From assembly GCF_014066305.1 (NCBI RefSeq), contig NW_023501073.1, positions 442,501 to 485,709 on the forward strand: 43,209 bases of DNA, written 5' to 3'. This document shows, one piece after another, positions 11,735 to 21,836 of the stretch. The translations under genes and the position numbers were made by a program. The first letter of the stretch is position 1; the number at the start of each line of letters is the position of its first letter. This stretch comes from Letharia columbiana (taxonomy: Eukaryota > Ascomycota > Lecanoromycetes > Lecanorales > Parmeliaceae). The notes under the pieces were generated by a model. That model was not told where the DNA came from. It worked only from the letters and a program-made list of their open reading frames with translations, and ran no database searches.

Positions 11735-13155
11735 GGGCCCCTTCTGCAACCACATATTTTGGAAATAACCCCTACTTATTTCCACTAATTTTCAGCTTAG
11801 CGTCAAATATATATAGGATATCGTTCTATAATCATATTTTTACATATTTTCGCTTATTAAGCGAAAACAGGCTCGGAAATATCTAAAAATAACCCTTGAG
11901 GGTTGTTTTCAGCTAAAATAAGGCTAAGAACATCAAGAATAGTGGATATCTATAACCGATATTCATATATTATTCTCTTTTACTTCAGATTTAAAGCCTA
12001 TATCTACTCTCTTTCTAAGATAATATTATTATATTATTTCGAGATATAATATTATTTCTATAGTCTAGCTTTAAATTATAGATAATAAGATATCGATATC
12101 GATAGATATTATAAGAGTAGGTTTATTTAAGATAATAATAGAAGTAATAGAAGTATTAATAATAATTAAAGTCTATATAGTAGTAGTAGTAGATATCTCG
12201 ACTATAATAATATAAAATAATAGAAATTTAATAGTTTTTTATAAAGAAGATAATTTTTACGACGATTTTAACTTAGTCTTAGAAATAGGATTATAGAACG
12301 GAATCGTATATATATTCTACTTATTTTGAAAATATTTATAGTGTTATTTTTAAGCCTTATTTTTATTAGTTAAGTAGTAGCGTTATTTAATAGAAATAAG
12401 TAAAGGTTATTTTTAAAATATATAATTATAGAAGAGGCTCTTATAACTTAGAGTCTCTTCTACAATCATATATTTTGAAAATAACCTCTATATATTTTTA
12501 CTAAATAACGCTATTACTTAGCTAGTAAAAATAAGGCTTAAAAATTAAGTCTAGAATATTTCTAAAATAAGTAGAATATATATACGATTCCGTTCTATAA
12601 TCCTATTTCTAAGACTAAGTTAAAATCATCGTAAAAATTATCTTCTCCGTAAAAAATCATTGAATTCCTATTATTTCACATTATTATAGTCGAGATATCT
12701 ATTATTACTACTATATAAACTTTAACTATTATTAATATTTCTATTACTTCTATTATTATTCTAAATAAATTTACTTCTATAATATCTATTAATATTAATA
12801 TCTTATTATCTATAATTTAAAGTTAAACTATAAAAATAATATTATTTCTTAAAATAATATAATAATATTATCTTAATAAGAGAGTAGATATTAGCTTTAA
12901 ATCTAAAGTAAAAGAGAATAATATATGAATATCGATTATAGATATCTACTATTCTTAATATTCTTAGTCTTATTTTAATTAAAAATAACCCTTAAGGGTT
13001 ATTTTCAGATATTTCAAGCCTATTTTCGCTTAATAAGCGAAAATATGTGAAAATATGATTATAGAACGATACTCTGTATATATTTAACGCTAAGCTGAAA
13101 ATTAGTGGAAATAAGTAGGGGTTATTTCCAAAATATGTGGTTGCAGAAGGGGCCC
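11735..13155. mobile_element. RIP-degraded AT-rich palindromic TIR element (two tail-to-tail units)
   Basis: A 1421-bp nearly perfect inverted repeat with its axis near 12445. The outer ends match in inverse over at least 65 bp: left 11735-11803 starts GGGCCCCTTCTGCAACCACA and right 13087-13155 ends with its complement. Both ends are flanked by TA (11733-11734 and 13156-13157), fitting a TA target duplication. The arms remain alignable for about 700 bp, with most differences being C/T or G/A. A degraded copy of the same terminal sequence also occurs inverted on each side of the axis (about 12385-12440 and 12451-12505). Each ~0.7-kb arm is therefore itself a TIR unit. Internal hairpins (TTTTCGCTTATTAAGCGAAA) occur in both arms. 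Extreme AT content and transition-type divergence fit RIP. No coding capacity, so it is non-autonomous. Confidence 0.85.
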
Positions 13156-13364
13156 TAATGCTATTCCATGCAAGGATTCGTACTCAGAAGTTCGCCTGGC
13201 AGGATGCTTTCTAGCCTCCTAGACGAGTCATGATATAACTTCAATATGAGTGATTGAGCCGAACTATCTCATTTGTCCTGCCATTTCTACGGTGAAGAAG
13301 TGTTCTTCCACGCTTTTTTGATACATTTTCGTTGCGCAGTCCCTCAGCCTACCCTACAATTAGC

Positions 13365-13913
13365 ATGCCTTCCATAATCCAAACAGCCTTCTTCTTCGAA
13401 GCCCTCGTGAACGTCCCTGCCATAATCTCCCTCATATTTTACCCCGAGTCTACCCTCCGCCCCGCTCTTACTACAAATGCTTCCTTCTCAGCCGCTGAGC
13501 TCAACCGGACTGCGACGTTCATAGCCCGCTGCGCAGGCGTCCTCATCCTGGCGCTTACACCGCAACTACTGCTCGCATTGCCAGACTCGAAAGATTGTGT
13601 CGGGAAACGAAAGCAAGTCTACTGGACATTAGGCCTCGGAGAGTTTGGTCTTATCCCGCTCTTCCTATGGGAAGCTTTTAGGGCCAGTGATCAGGACAAG
13701 CTTGATTGGCGAGGAGGCTTGACGAAAAGAGCCGCGTTGCTATGTGCGGGCATGTTGATCCCGCCTTTGGCTTGGAGAGTGTTTGTGTTTGGATGGAGGG
13801 AACATTGGTTCGGACTGGAAGGCGGTCGTGGACGGGAAAATGGAACGTCAATAAATCAAGCCGATGCAGATGATCTGGTCAGGAGTTGGAATTTAGGGCG
13901 GAAGGAGCAGTGA
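13365..13913 (+). CDS. Small integral membrane protein, 182 aa
   Basis: The frame is open back to 13332, but the first ATG is at 13365 (MPSIIQTAFFFEALVNVPA), which I take as the start. Hydropathy by eye gives about four membrane segments: residues 6-26 (FFFEALVNVPAIISLIFYP), 53-73 (FIARCAGVLILALTPQLLLA), 86-104 (YWTLGLGEFGLIPLFLWEA) and 120-140 (AALLCAGMLIPPLAWRVFVF). A glycine-rich hydrophilic tail follows. It resembles short uncharacterised fungal multi-pass proteins; I recognise no named family and no transport or catalytic signature. It starts 208 bp from the right edge of the palindromic element and converges on the acyltransferase gene. Confidence 0.75.
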   Translation: MPSIIQTAFFFEALVNVPAIISLIFYPESTLRPALTTNASFSAAELNRTATFIARCAGVLILALTPQLLLALPDSKDCVGKRKQVYWTLGLGEFGLIPLFLWEAFRASDQDKLDWRGGLTKRAALLCAGMLIPPLAWRVFVFGWREHWFGLEGGRGRENGTSINQADADDLVRSWNLGRKEQ

Positions 13914-14269
13914 CGGCCACTTGGATGATTGATGATGCTGAGAGGAGTTTGCGAGTCACGAGGATAGGGTCTCTAAAATCCAAAAATAATATCATCGATT
14001 TTCCATTTACTCATATTGACGCTTTATTGCTGCCACCACTGCTCCTGCAATCTTGTCTTGATTTAGTAGAGAGTACTCTTCTCGGGGCGCTTTGACGCGG
14101 ACACTGGCGATGGGACTGGGAAAGACCGCTTCAAGATGAAGATGCGTTTGGAAACTCGCAGAGAACCGACGACCAAGGCGCGCCAGATCCCTAAAAATTG
14201 AAATTTTGAAGCTCGCCATACCTCAAGACTTTAGAGACACTGGGGGCTGCATCCACCACATCAAGCACT
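13914..14269. other. Convergent intergenic region
   Basis: These 356 bp lie between the stop codons of the membrane protein (+) and the acyltransferase (-). No gene or repeat is seen. Confidence 0.5.
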
Positions 14270-15989
14270 TTAGTCTCTTATCAAGCTCAGCATAAGCTCC
14301 GCAACATTTTCCAAGAACCTCCGAATATCCTCGTCCACATGCTGTGCTCCATTCCATTCGGCTGACAGATTGATGGCTTGTCTGAATGTGCTCATACGTA
14401 TGACCCTGCCATGGAGCCCGTCAATGATGAAAGAGCTTGAAACTCACGCAAACTTACAATGGTGGCCCATCTGGGCTGGCCGTAAATTGCACGTCATCGA
14501 CTTCCAAGACCTTATGGGTTCGCGTCTGGTCACAATATGAGTTGGAGATGTGTGTTTCGATGAGTCCATCACTCAAGAAGAACTGTCTCCAAACCCTCAG
14601 TTTATGGCCCTACACGCAGTCCCCGTTGACTTACAGCATCAGCCGTCCATTTGCCTTTGAAGGCTTTCTTGGTCCTGGGAGCACTGGTCAGTAGGGTATG
14701 CCTCGATCAGATGTAATCTGAGCGTACTTCGCCCTCGCCATATGCTCGGCCACGGAAAGTGATTCAGTGAGTACCGACTTCTGGTCCCGGACCGCTTGAT
14801 ACGATCTGAAAGCCTCTGCGCACGCTAATCTCAGCTTCCCCTGGACTTCTTCCCTGCTGGCGTTGTCCGAGAGAATGTAACTCTCAACATCCCGGAACTC
14901 AATCGCACTAAAAGCTCTGCACAAGGAGATGTGACTGTGTGATCCTGGAACACCTTGATCAAGATACCTTCGTCCATTGATGAACAGCGGAGATACCAAA
15001 TGATCACCGTGCGTCGGCCTTTCTGAGACTGGTTTGAATTTGAGCATCGTCATCACCATGGCCGCGTGGCCAAGATGAGTGACAGAGCATGCTTTTCCTA
15101 ACTTATTTCTTACACCAAGCAATATAGCGTCACTATCTTCGACCGAGAATCGCTTATGAATAGCTTTCGGCATGTATCCGTCCCTGGAAACAACTTCCAT
15201 TCCCCATTCGCTCTTCTACACCCCATACGTCAGGCTCAAAACTCTTCCATTGATATGGATGATACATACGCTCGCCTCCATCACCAGATTGGTGAGGTTC
15301 TTCACACCCTCTTCGAATTCCTTTCCCTCAGTCCTTTGTTCACTGTTCATCATGCCCACCCACGGCATTGGGAGTTTCCCCTTTAATGCTTCCCAATCGA
15401 GGGTCGCTTCCCTTCCGCTCACGGCATGTGCTAGAAACTCAAAGTAGCATCCCGCCAAGATATATGCCCCAACACCATCTGCAGTCATATGATCGACTCG
15501 AAACGCAAACTCAGCTCCAGCCACCTTGCCCTCCTGATCTACTCTTGCAGTCAAGCGCACACAAACCGGGTGCGTAATCACAGCTTGCCTCATCTCCTCC
15601 TCCGCGCTGTTACTCTCTTCACAAGTCCCGAAGAAGAGCGACCTCCTCATCCACTCCCTAGCCTCTCCATCAGACCCTGGAATCTTCAGCTCTAGCAAAA
15701 TACTCCCATCTTCTCCTTGCTCACTACTAGGTCTCAGCACGACTTCCGGAAACTCGCATCGGACTCTCAACCACGCATGCTCCGCCGCATTGCCAAATGA
15801 CTCAAGGGACAAAGTGGAGCAGGGACCAGTAAGGGTAAACCTCCCACTCAAGAACATTTGCCGCGGTCCAGGTGCCTGACGAGCCCATCTTGTTTCGGCG
15901 CCGAGTGCACGACGGAGATATAAGTTTGGTGTCTTAGTGGAGGGGCGCCAATTGTAGAGGGAGGGTTCTATGAGGGGTAGTAGGCTCAT
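14270..15989 (-). CDS. HxxxD acyltransferase, condensation-like/trichothecene 15-O-acetyltransferase type, 5 exons, 502 aa
   Basis: Exons 15989-15270, 15215-14728, 14674-14635, 14582-14458 and 14405-14270; introns are 54, 53, 52 and 52 nt. All have GT-AG ends and most show a CTGAC-type branch point; all phases close to a 502-residue frame. The catalytic motif HMTADG lies at about H167-D171, after strand FAFRVD, the standard CoA-dependent acyltransferase (CAT superfamily) layout. The C-terminal half has LGHAAMVMTMLKFKP, ISLCRAFSAIEFRD, then FFLSDGLIE (from about residue 417), VLEVDDVQF and STFRQAINLSAEWNG, typical of the fungal O-acetyltransferase group that includes Tri3. The usual DFGWG motif of plant BAHD enzymes is not seen. 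ATG 15989 (MSLLPLIEPS) is chosen over an in-frame ATG at 16076 because family similarity starts there. Substrate unknown; likely an alcohol or amine of a secondary metabolite. Divergent from the IPMS gene. Confidence 0.88.
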
Positions 15990-16549
15990 GCTGGTGGATT
16001 CCCTGGCAAAGACAACCCGCTCTTGTGGTAAATAAATGCAGGAAATTATGTATATCTCAAAGATACGAACAGCCACTGAGACGGAGAATCACAGAACAGT
16101 GATCGGGAGACTGAATAGAAGAATGAAGGAGCAATGGCAACACCACCACTGTACAGAGGCCACGTATTCCTTGGAGCAAGTGACCAACCACAAAGTCTTC
16201 CCTAAAGTAGGTATACGGTGATTGAGTCTGACGCCTAGGAAGGAGCAGCGACCTACGCCTTAGAAGATAGGTCAGATATCAGGCGGCCATTTGCCGCGCG
16301 TTACTAGGACTTTTCTCATTTTATACAGCGTTGAATCGTTCAAGTTCGACTCGGAGGAGCTGGAGCATGACATGGCCGATGAGTAGCTTGTAGGATCACA
16401 TAGCGTCCGAGAGCATCCGATATCGGATCTGGTTTTTATCGATAAGTAATTAATTTCCCCATAATTTAACCGAATCCCCTCGCTTTTTGTGCGCGCCCTC
16501 GGAGTCTCTGGCGAATTGACTTTTCTACATACTACAGATTTGTGTCACA
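15990..16549. promoter_or_regulatory. Shared divergent promoter of the acyltransferase and IPMS genes
   Basis: These 560 bp separate the two divergent ATGs, so the genes probably share control elements. The region contains the Leu3-like palindrome annotated separately. No coding frame of substance is present. Confidence 0.6.
16415..16428. promoter_or_regulatory. Candidate Leu3-type binding site
   Basis: ATCCGATATCGGAT is a perfect 14-bp palindrome with the core CCG-N4-CGG. Leu3, the Zn2Cys6 regulator of leucine biosynthesis in yeasts and other ascomycetes, recognises CCG-N4-CGG (classically CCGGNNCCGG). The site ends 122 bp before the ATG of the IPMS gene, a usual distance. The N4 here is ATAT rather than the preferred GNNC, so affinity is uncertain. 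Confidence 0.5.
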
Positions 16550-18633
16550 ATGCCCATGTGAGCCTGAATCGTTGATACGGGTTGCTACTTTGCTGACGGT
16601 CGTGATTTTCAAGGCTCAAAGATCCCTCGACCAAGTACCGACTTTTCAGGCCCATCGACTTACCAAATCGTCAATGGCCCTCCCAAACCCTCGATAGACC
16701 CCCACGCTGGCTCGCTACAGACCTCAGAGATGGCAATCAGTCTTTGGTTGACCCTATGGTACGTGTGCGCAGCAACGGCACCACACCCGAGTGGACATGG
16801 CATATTGGTCTGACGGGGGAAATGCTGAAATATGATGGTGTAGGGTTCGGATCAGAAATGGCGATACTTCAAGATGCTAGTGGAACTTGGCTAGTACGTG
16901 GGAAATACTGGTGGTCTTCTTTCCGCGCTCATGTGACGGGGTTAGCAAGGAAATAGAAGTTTCGTTCCCATCAGCATCAGAAACAGACTATGAGTTCACA
17001 CGTCGCCTGGTGGATACCCCGGACGTCGTACCGGATGATGTAGCTCTACAAGTTCTCAGTCCTTGTGGGTTGCTCTCATCGTGCGAAGGTTAAAAAAATC
17101 GGACATGTTCAACTAATTCGGAGACCAGGCCGGGAAGATCTCATAAAACGGACCGTCGAATCTGTCGAGGGTACAAAAACCGCCATCCTCCATCTTTATC
17201 TTGCTACCTCGCCATGTTTTCAGCAGATAGTCCTGAATCATTCCGAGCAGGATGGCATCGCTTTGGCTGTTGCGTGTACCAAATACGCACGTTCGATAAC
17301 GAAAGACAATCCATCTTCCAAAACTCACTGGCAATATGAATTTTCCCCTGAAACTTTTTCTGATTCGAACCTCGATTTTGTTGTGCAGATTTGCGAAGCT
17401 GTTCGAGCCGCGTGGGAACCTTCCGAATCTAATCCCATCATCTTCAATCTTCCAGCGACTGTCGAAATGTCTACTCCAAATGTCTACGCAGACCAGATTG
17501 AATATTTTTGCCGACACATAACAGAAAGAAATAAGATTTGCGTATCCCTGCATGCGCATAATGACCGTGGCTGTGCTGTTGCAGCTTCTGAACTTGGACA
17601 GATGGCTGGCGCAAATCGAGTAGAAGGAACTCTTTTTGGTAACGGCGAAAGAACTGGAAATGTCGATCTTGTAACTCTGGCTTTGAACCTTTATTCTCAG
17701 GGAATCCACCCAAAAGTTGATTTTTCTGACATTGACTCAGTCATTGATGTTGTGGAAGAGAGCAACAACATACCGGTTAACCCACGTGCTCCGTATGGAG
17801 GATCGCTCGTCCAGTGCGCTTTTAGTGGCTCACACCAAGACGCGATTAAGAAAGGGTTCCAAGCGCGAGAAGGGCTTAAGGACGGAGATCCATGGCTGAT
17901 ACCGTACCTCCCCCTCGACCCTCAGGACATTGGCCGTACATACGAAGCTGTCATTCGTGTCAATTCGCAAAGTGGGAAAGGCGGTGTTGCATGGATCATC
18001 CAGAGACTCATGGAACTCGACCTTCCCCGTGGTCTCCAAATTGCCTTTTCGAAAGTCGTTCAACAAAGAGCCGACGCCGTTGGGCGAGAATTGCTGGCTA
18101 AGGAAATTCAAACGCTATTCCAAGATACTTACCATCTCAAGGGCGCCCCTCGCTTCACTCTTGTCGACTACAGCATTGCACCTGAACGCTCCGTACCGTT
18201 CGTCCCAGAAGAAGGCCGCAGTCAGAACACGCAAAACTCGATGAGAAGATTCGAAGGTGTGGTGGACTGGGACCGAAAGGAGCACAGGATCACAGGCCTT
18301 GGAAACGGGGCGCTTTCTTCTCTAGCGGACGCCATGCACATGCTCGGAATCGATCTGGATGTTGTAAATTATAACGAGCATGCCATCGGTAAAAATAAGA
18401 ACGTCCAGGCGGCCACATATATTGAGTGCACGGCAGCTGGCAGTAAGGAACGGGTGTGGGGTGTGGGCATACACGACGATGTGTTTCAGGCTAGTTTGAA
18501 TGCTTTCCTTTCTGCAGCTTCATCGGTAAGAAATTAGCTCCTTTACCGCTTTATTGGTCTCTACGATAAGCTAATGGACTTCGAATAGTTCATGGACAGT
18601 CGACCAAACGGGCCTTTGTCTGTTCCACAATAG
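16550..18633 (+). CDS. leu4: 2-isopropylmalate synthase (alpha-IPMS), 6 exons, 587 aa
   Basis: Exons 16550-16557, 16614-16758, 16844-16893, 16946-17064, 17129-18525 and 18589-18633; introns are 56, 85, 52, 64 and 63 nt. The 8-nt first exon encodes MPM. The enzyme condenses acetyl-CoA with 2-oxoisovalerate, the first step of leucine synthesis. Visible motifs are [19 protein letters not shown] (R41 and metal ligand D42), [19 protein letters not shown], the HxH metal motif SLHAHNDRG (H249, H251, N252) and [12 protein letters not shown]. The C-terminal LeuA regulatory domain (from about residue 440: [40 protein letters not shown]) ends with [14 protein letters not shown] from the last exon. Length is close to fungal Leu4 (about 600 aa). 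All catalytic motifs are intact. Whether it is the housekeeping copy or a paralogue cannot be told from the window. Divergent from an acyltransferase. Confidence 0.94.
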
Positions 18634-19089
18634 GGTCCTCATCATTTCTGGTGCATCCTTTGCGGCTACCTGGGATACCTTTGATTGTCACGTTTAGCGA
18701 TTTGGGTATGGAAATGATATCGGCATGATGCTGCGGAATGGAAAAGTTGGGCGCTCGATGAATTGTTCATAAATACCCAAAAGTGCAAATGTAATCCTGC
18801 CAAGATCAGTAATTCTTCTCAGCTCACAATGCTTATTAATATTTTTATATTGTAATCTTTCAGCATGAATATGTAAAGATGATGACTCAAAATCAGCTAT
18901 GTCATGTGTGAGGATATGTCGATGGAAGACGAAATGTTTTCGTTGCAGAACGTAGAAAACTGCGCCACAAAGGCGCAATGGAAGGCCGCGATTTCTCTTT
19001 CTTAAGAACTTTCTGAATAAATACTTTTCCTTCAATGAAAATGATATAGACCCTAATTGAGGCTGGCTAAAAGAACAAGATTTCTTACA
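18634..19089. other. Intergenic region, IPMS / penta-EF-hand
   Basis: These 456 bp contain the 3' flank of IPMS and the promoter of the next gene. A minus-strand open frame at 18694-19035 has no recognisable similarity. Nothing else is seen. Confidence 0.5.
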
Positions 19090-20249
19090 ATGGCCTACAA
19101 CAGTGGCTACAATCCAGATGCGCTTCCTGCGTGAGTAGTAGAGTCTCTACCTGGTCATGTCCAGTACTAAAACTTACATCAGACACGCAGAGCCAGAACA
19201 GGTATATACCGCTCACCCCAGCTCCTCGTGCCGAGGCTGACCCAAGCCCCATTGACACAGGCAGCCCAAATCCTTTCCTCCCAACAACAACGCAAGCAAT
19301 CAAACCCTTTGCATCCACCACCACCACGCCCCTACTCAAATTCCAATCCCCAACCCTACAACCTTCCTCAATCGCAACCACAATACCAAAGCAAACCTCC
19401 TCCACCACTTCCCAAACCAGCCCAGCAACTGCAAACACAACCTCCGCCCCGCCTCTCCCCGAACAATTCCTACAACAACACCCAATTCAACCAAAACGCC
19501 GCATCAACCCCCCACCCCAAAATTACGGCTTCGGTCCTCCTCCACAATCTCACCATGGACGTCCACCACCTCCGTCTCGACCGCCTGGAACCCCCGCCCC
19601 TGGCGGTAGCAGCGCCGACGCGTCGCTTTTTCCGCTTTTCAAGGCAGTCGATACCGCGGGGGTAGGTCAGTTGACGGAGAGGGAGCTGGGGAAGGCTCTG
19701 GTCAATGGGGATTTTACGAGTTTTGATCCGCATACGGTTAAGATGATGATACGAATGTTTGATGCGGATAAGGATGGCAGTATAAGTTTTGAGGAGTTCT
19801 GGTACATTTGGCTCCTTTATGGTTATCCTATTGGGCAGAGCTGATATGTCGGCAGCGGCCTCTGGGGTTTCCTCGCTGCGTGGCGCGCCCTTTTCGATCG
19901 CTTTGATGAGGACGATAGCGGCTACATATCTTTCGATGAGTACTCGAAAGCGCTGGTTGCCTTTGGCTACAGGCTTTCTTCCGCCTTTGTCAATCTACTG
20001 TACACGACGTATGCCAGAAGCGGTGAAGATCGCATGAGCTTCGATTTGTTTGTGCAGAGTTGCATAATACTGAAGAGGATGACGGACGTGTTCAAGCGTT
20101 ACGATGATGATAGAGACGGGTATATCACGTTGAGTTTTGAGGAATTTCTAACCGGTATGTAACTGCGCTTCGCAGAACGTGGGAAAATGTTATGGTCTTT
20201 GCGGACTACCCGCTGACACTTGAGGATAGAAATATTGCGTCAACGCTGA
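19090..20249 (+). CDS. Penta-EF-hand calcium-binding protein (Pef1/ALG-2 type), frame change in N-terminal tail
   Basis: Exon 1 is 19090-19130 (MAYNSGYNPDALP), intron 52 nt, then 19183-19201, an intron to 19260, and a long exon from 19261. After the EF-hand core begins, introns 19802-19855 and 20155-20229 join clean exons ending at the TGA at 20247. EF-hands: EF1 FPLFKAVDTAGVGQLTEREL, EF2 IRMFDADKDGSISFEEF, EF3 LFDRFDEDDSGYISFDEY, the degenerate EF4 ARSGEDRMSFDLF and EF5 FKRYDDDRDGYITLSFEEF. The last pair probably mediates dimerisation, as in other PEF proteins. The Pro/Gln-rich tail reads in one frame from 19261 (AAQILSSQQQRKQ...), while the EF core is in another. No GT donor lies between, so either a weaker acceptor at 19192 is used (exon starting QNRYIPLTP) or one base is missing near the C-runs at about 19507. 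Yeast Pef1 acts in polar bud growth and cation homeostasis. Confidence 0.85.
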
Positions 20250-21836
20250 GCTAAGAGGCCGGCCGGAGGTAATGTTCAGTATATTAAGCCAGGCGCTGGG
20301 ACGGTCGTCTTTTCTTTAGACGAATTTTGGTGGCTTGGAAAAGCGGCATAGAGCCCAGCCAGTTAATGATACCCCTTTCTAACTCTCTACTCATCCCCAA
20401 ACCTCGCACGAAACAACAGAAAACGGCACCAATTGCTCTATGGGCGGTATTTCAGAATTAGCAGTCACCATTAGTCCGTCCCATACATGCCTTACATATA
20501 TCTTTTCGCAGAGCATGGTTGAGCATTTAACGCCATCGAAGATACGTGCGAGCCTTATGCCAAAACCAGTCTACCATTACTGCTGCTTTGAATATGTTAG
20601 TAGCGCTTTCTCTCGAGAATCCTACTCTCGATTGAACCTTTTGGTCAATTGAAGCTCTCGGGCACAAAGTGTTTTGAAGACGGTCGATGGATCTCGATGT
20701 GAAGCAACTCAATCACAAGCCCGGCAGATCATTAGATTTGAAAGGACGTAAGCTGAACCTCCTTGTCGAGATCCTTTGGCACGAATATGGGTCAATCAAA
20801 GGAATCAGAATCGTCAGAGCTTACATCTTGTACAGGAAAATTCTGCGAAGGCACCACCAGCATTTCTGGGCTGGCGGAGCTCTTTACCCATCCGTGATCA
20901 ATTGCTTTAGGCTGAGATCAGTACTATGCGTTGTAAAAAGATGATGATGCACATGACTGCTGATAGGAGAGAACGTATCCGCCGGACTTCAAGCAGAGGC
21001 CCAGAAATCTCAAACATTCAATTTGCTGTTCGGCCTCGTAGAAATCTTCGAATTGGCCCATTATGGTATATGGAGGATGAGAGCAAGCGCTCGATCTATC
21101 TCTCTCTCTCTCATATCGTACGAGAACACAAATCGTGTCAAAATTCCAGCTTCAGGAAAGCCAGGCGGGTCAGATATTGCCGACGTGATCAAGGAGATGC
21201 ATCGTGCGGCGGACAGCTTTTCGGCGGTTTCTGCGAAACAAGGAACCTGAAGCCAAGGCCGTCGATTGGGCGTGGGTACAGAATGAGTTCTCATGGAGAG
21301 AGTTGGGACATGCATTGCTGGCGCAAGAATGCTTGCAACCTAATGACACAGAATTTACAGCCTCGGGGGATACAGCATGCGGAACTTTACTTCATCATTG
21401 AGCAGGGCGCTGGAAGATGAATATTTTGCATGTATGACACCAGCTTTTGTTTTAGCATGCTCAGCATGAAACCAAATGTTCAGCAACTTCCCGATTCAGG
21501 CTGAACACTAACATTCGATACATTCTAATCCGAGACAAGCATCACTGCGACACCACTTTATCCTGAGTACAGTACTGCACACAAAGAACTTACCGTCTGA
21601 ATGGAGGATCCCTGCGGCTAGTTGCTCCAGACCTCTACACTCACACTGGAACGAATGCGCAACGTGCGTACCGAGGCGCAAAGTCGGGTAGAAGGAAGTT
21701 GAAACCAGCAAGCGCAGCGTTACGACAGCAAAGCCGTACCGACACTGCAGGCGCAAATCTCCACTAACAATGCTCACGCTCCTGCACAGCTCAGCTTCAT
21801 GCTCCTCGGACTCAGCTTTGATGCCCCACAGACGCC
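20250..21836. other. Intergenic stretch of about 1.6 kb, no confident gene
   Basis: Overlapping plus-strand frames at 20687-20944, 20926-21420, 21023-21250 and 21204-21401 could be pieces of a decayed gene, since 75-165-codon frames overlap in series. I could not join them with good splice sites or recognise a family, so no gene is called. A (TC)n run lies at about 21100-21114. Confidence 0.4.

Noticed and set aside
11735..13155. CRISPR-like or centromeric interpretation of the AT-rich block
   Set aside because: No spaced direct repeats; the structure is a single large inverted repeat with TA-flanked ends, typical of a TIR element.
13332..13364. Upstream extension of the membrane-protein frame
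   Set aside because: Begins at TTG, not ATG; the first ATG at 13365 is the better start.
15990..16076. 29-codon N-terminal extension of the acyltransferase
   Set aside because: Precedes the family-conserved start and looks like 5' leader read in frame.
17065..17128. Apparent start of a 490-codon frame for IPMS
   Set aside because: Begins at GTG inside intron 4; splicing upstream exons restores the true N-terminus from 16550.
20926..21420. 164-codon plus-strand frame overlapping other short frames
   Set aside because: Could be a decayed gene, but no family recognised and frames do not join with credible introns.
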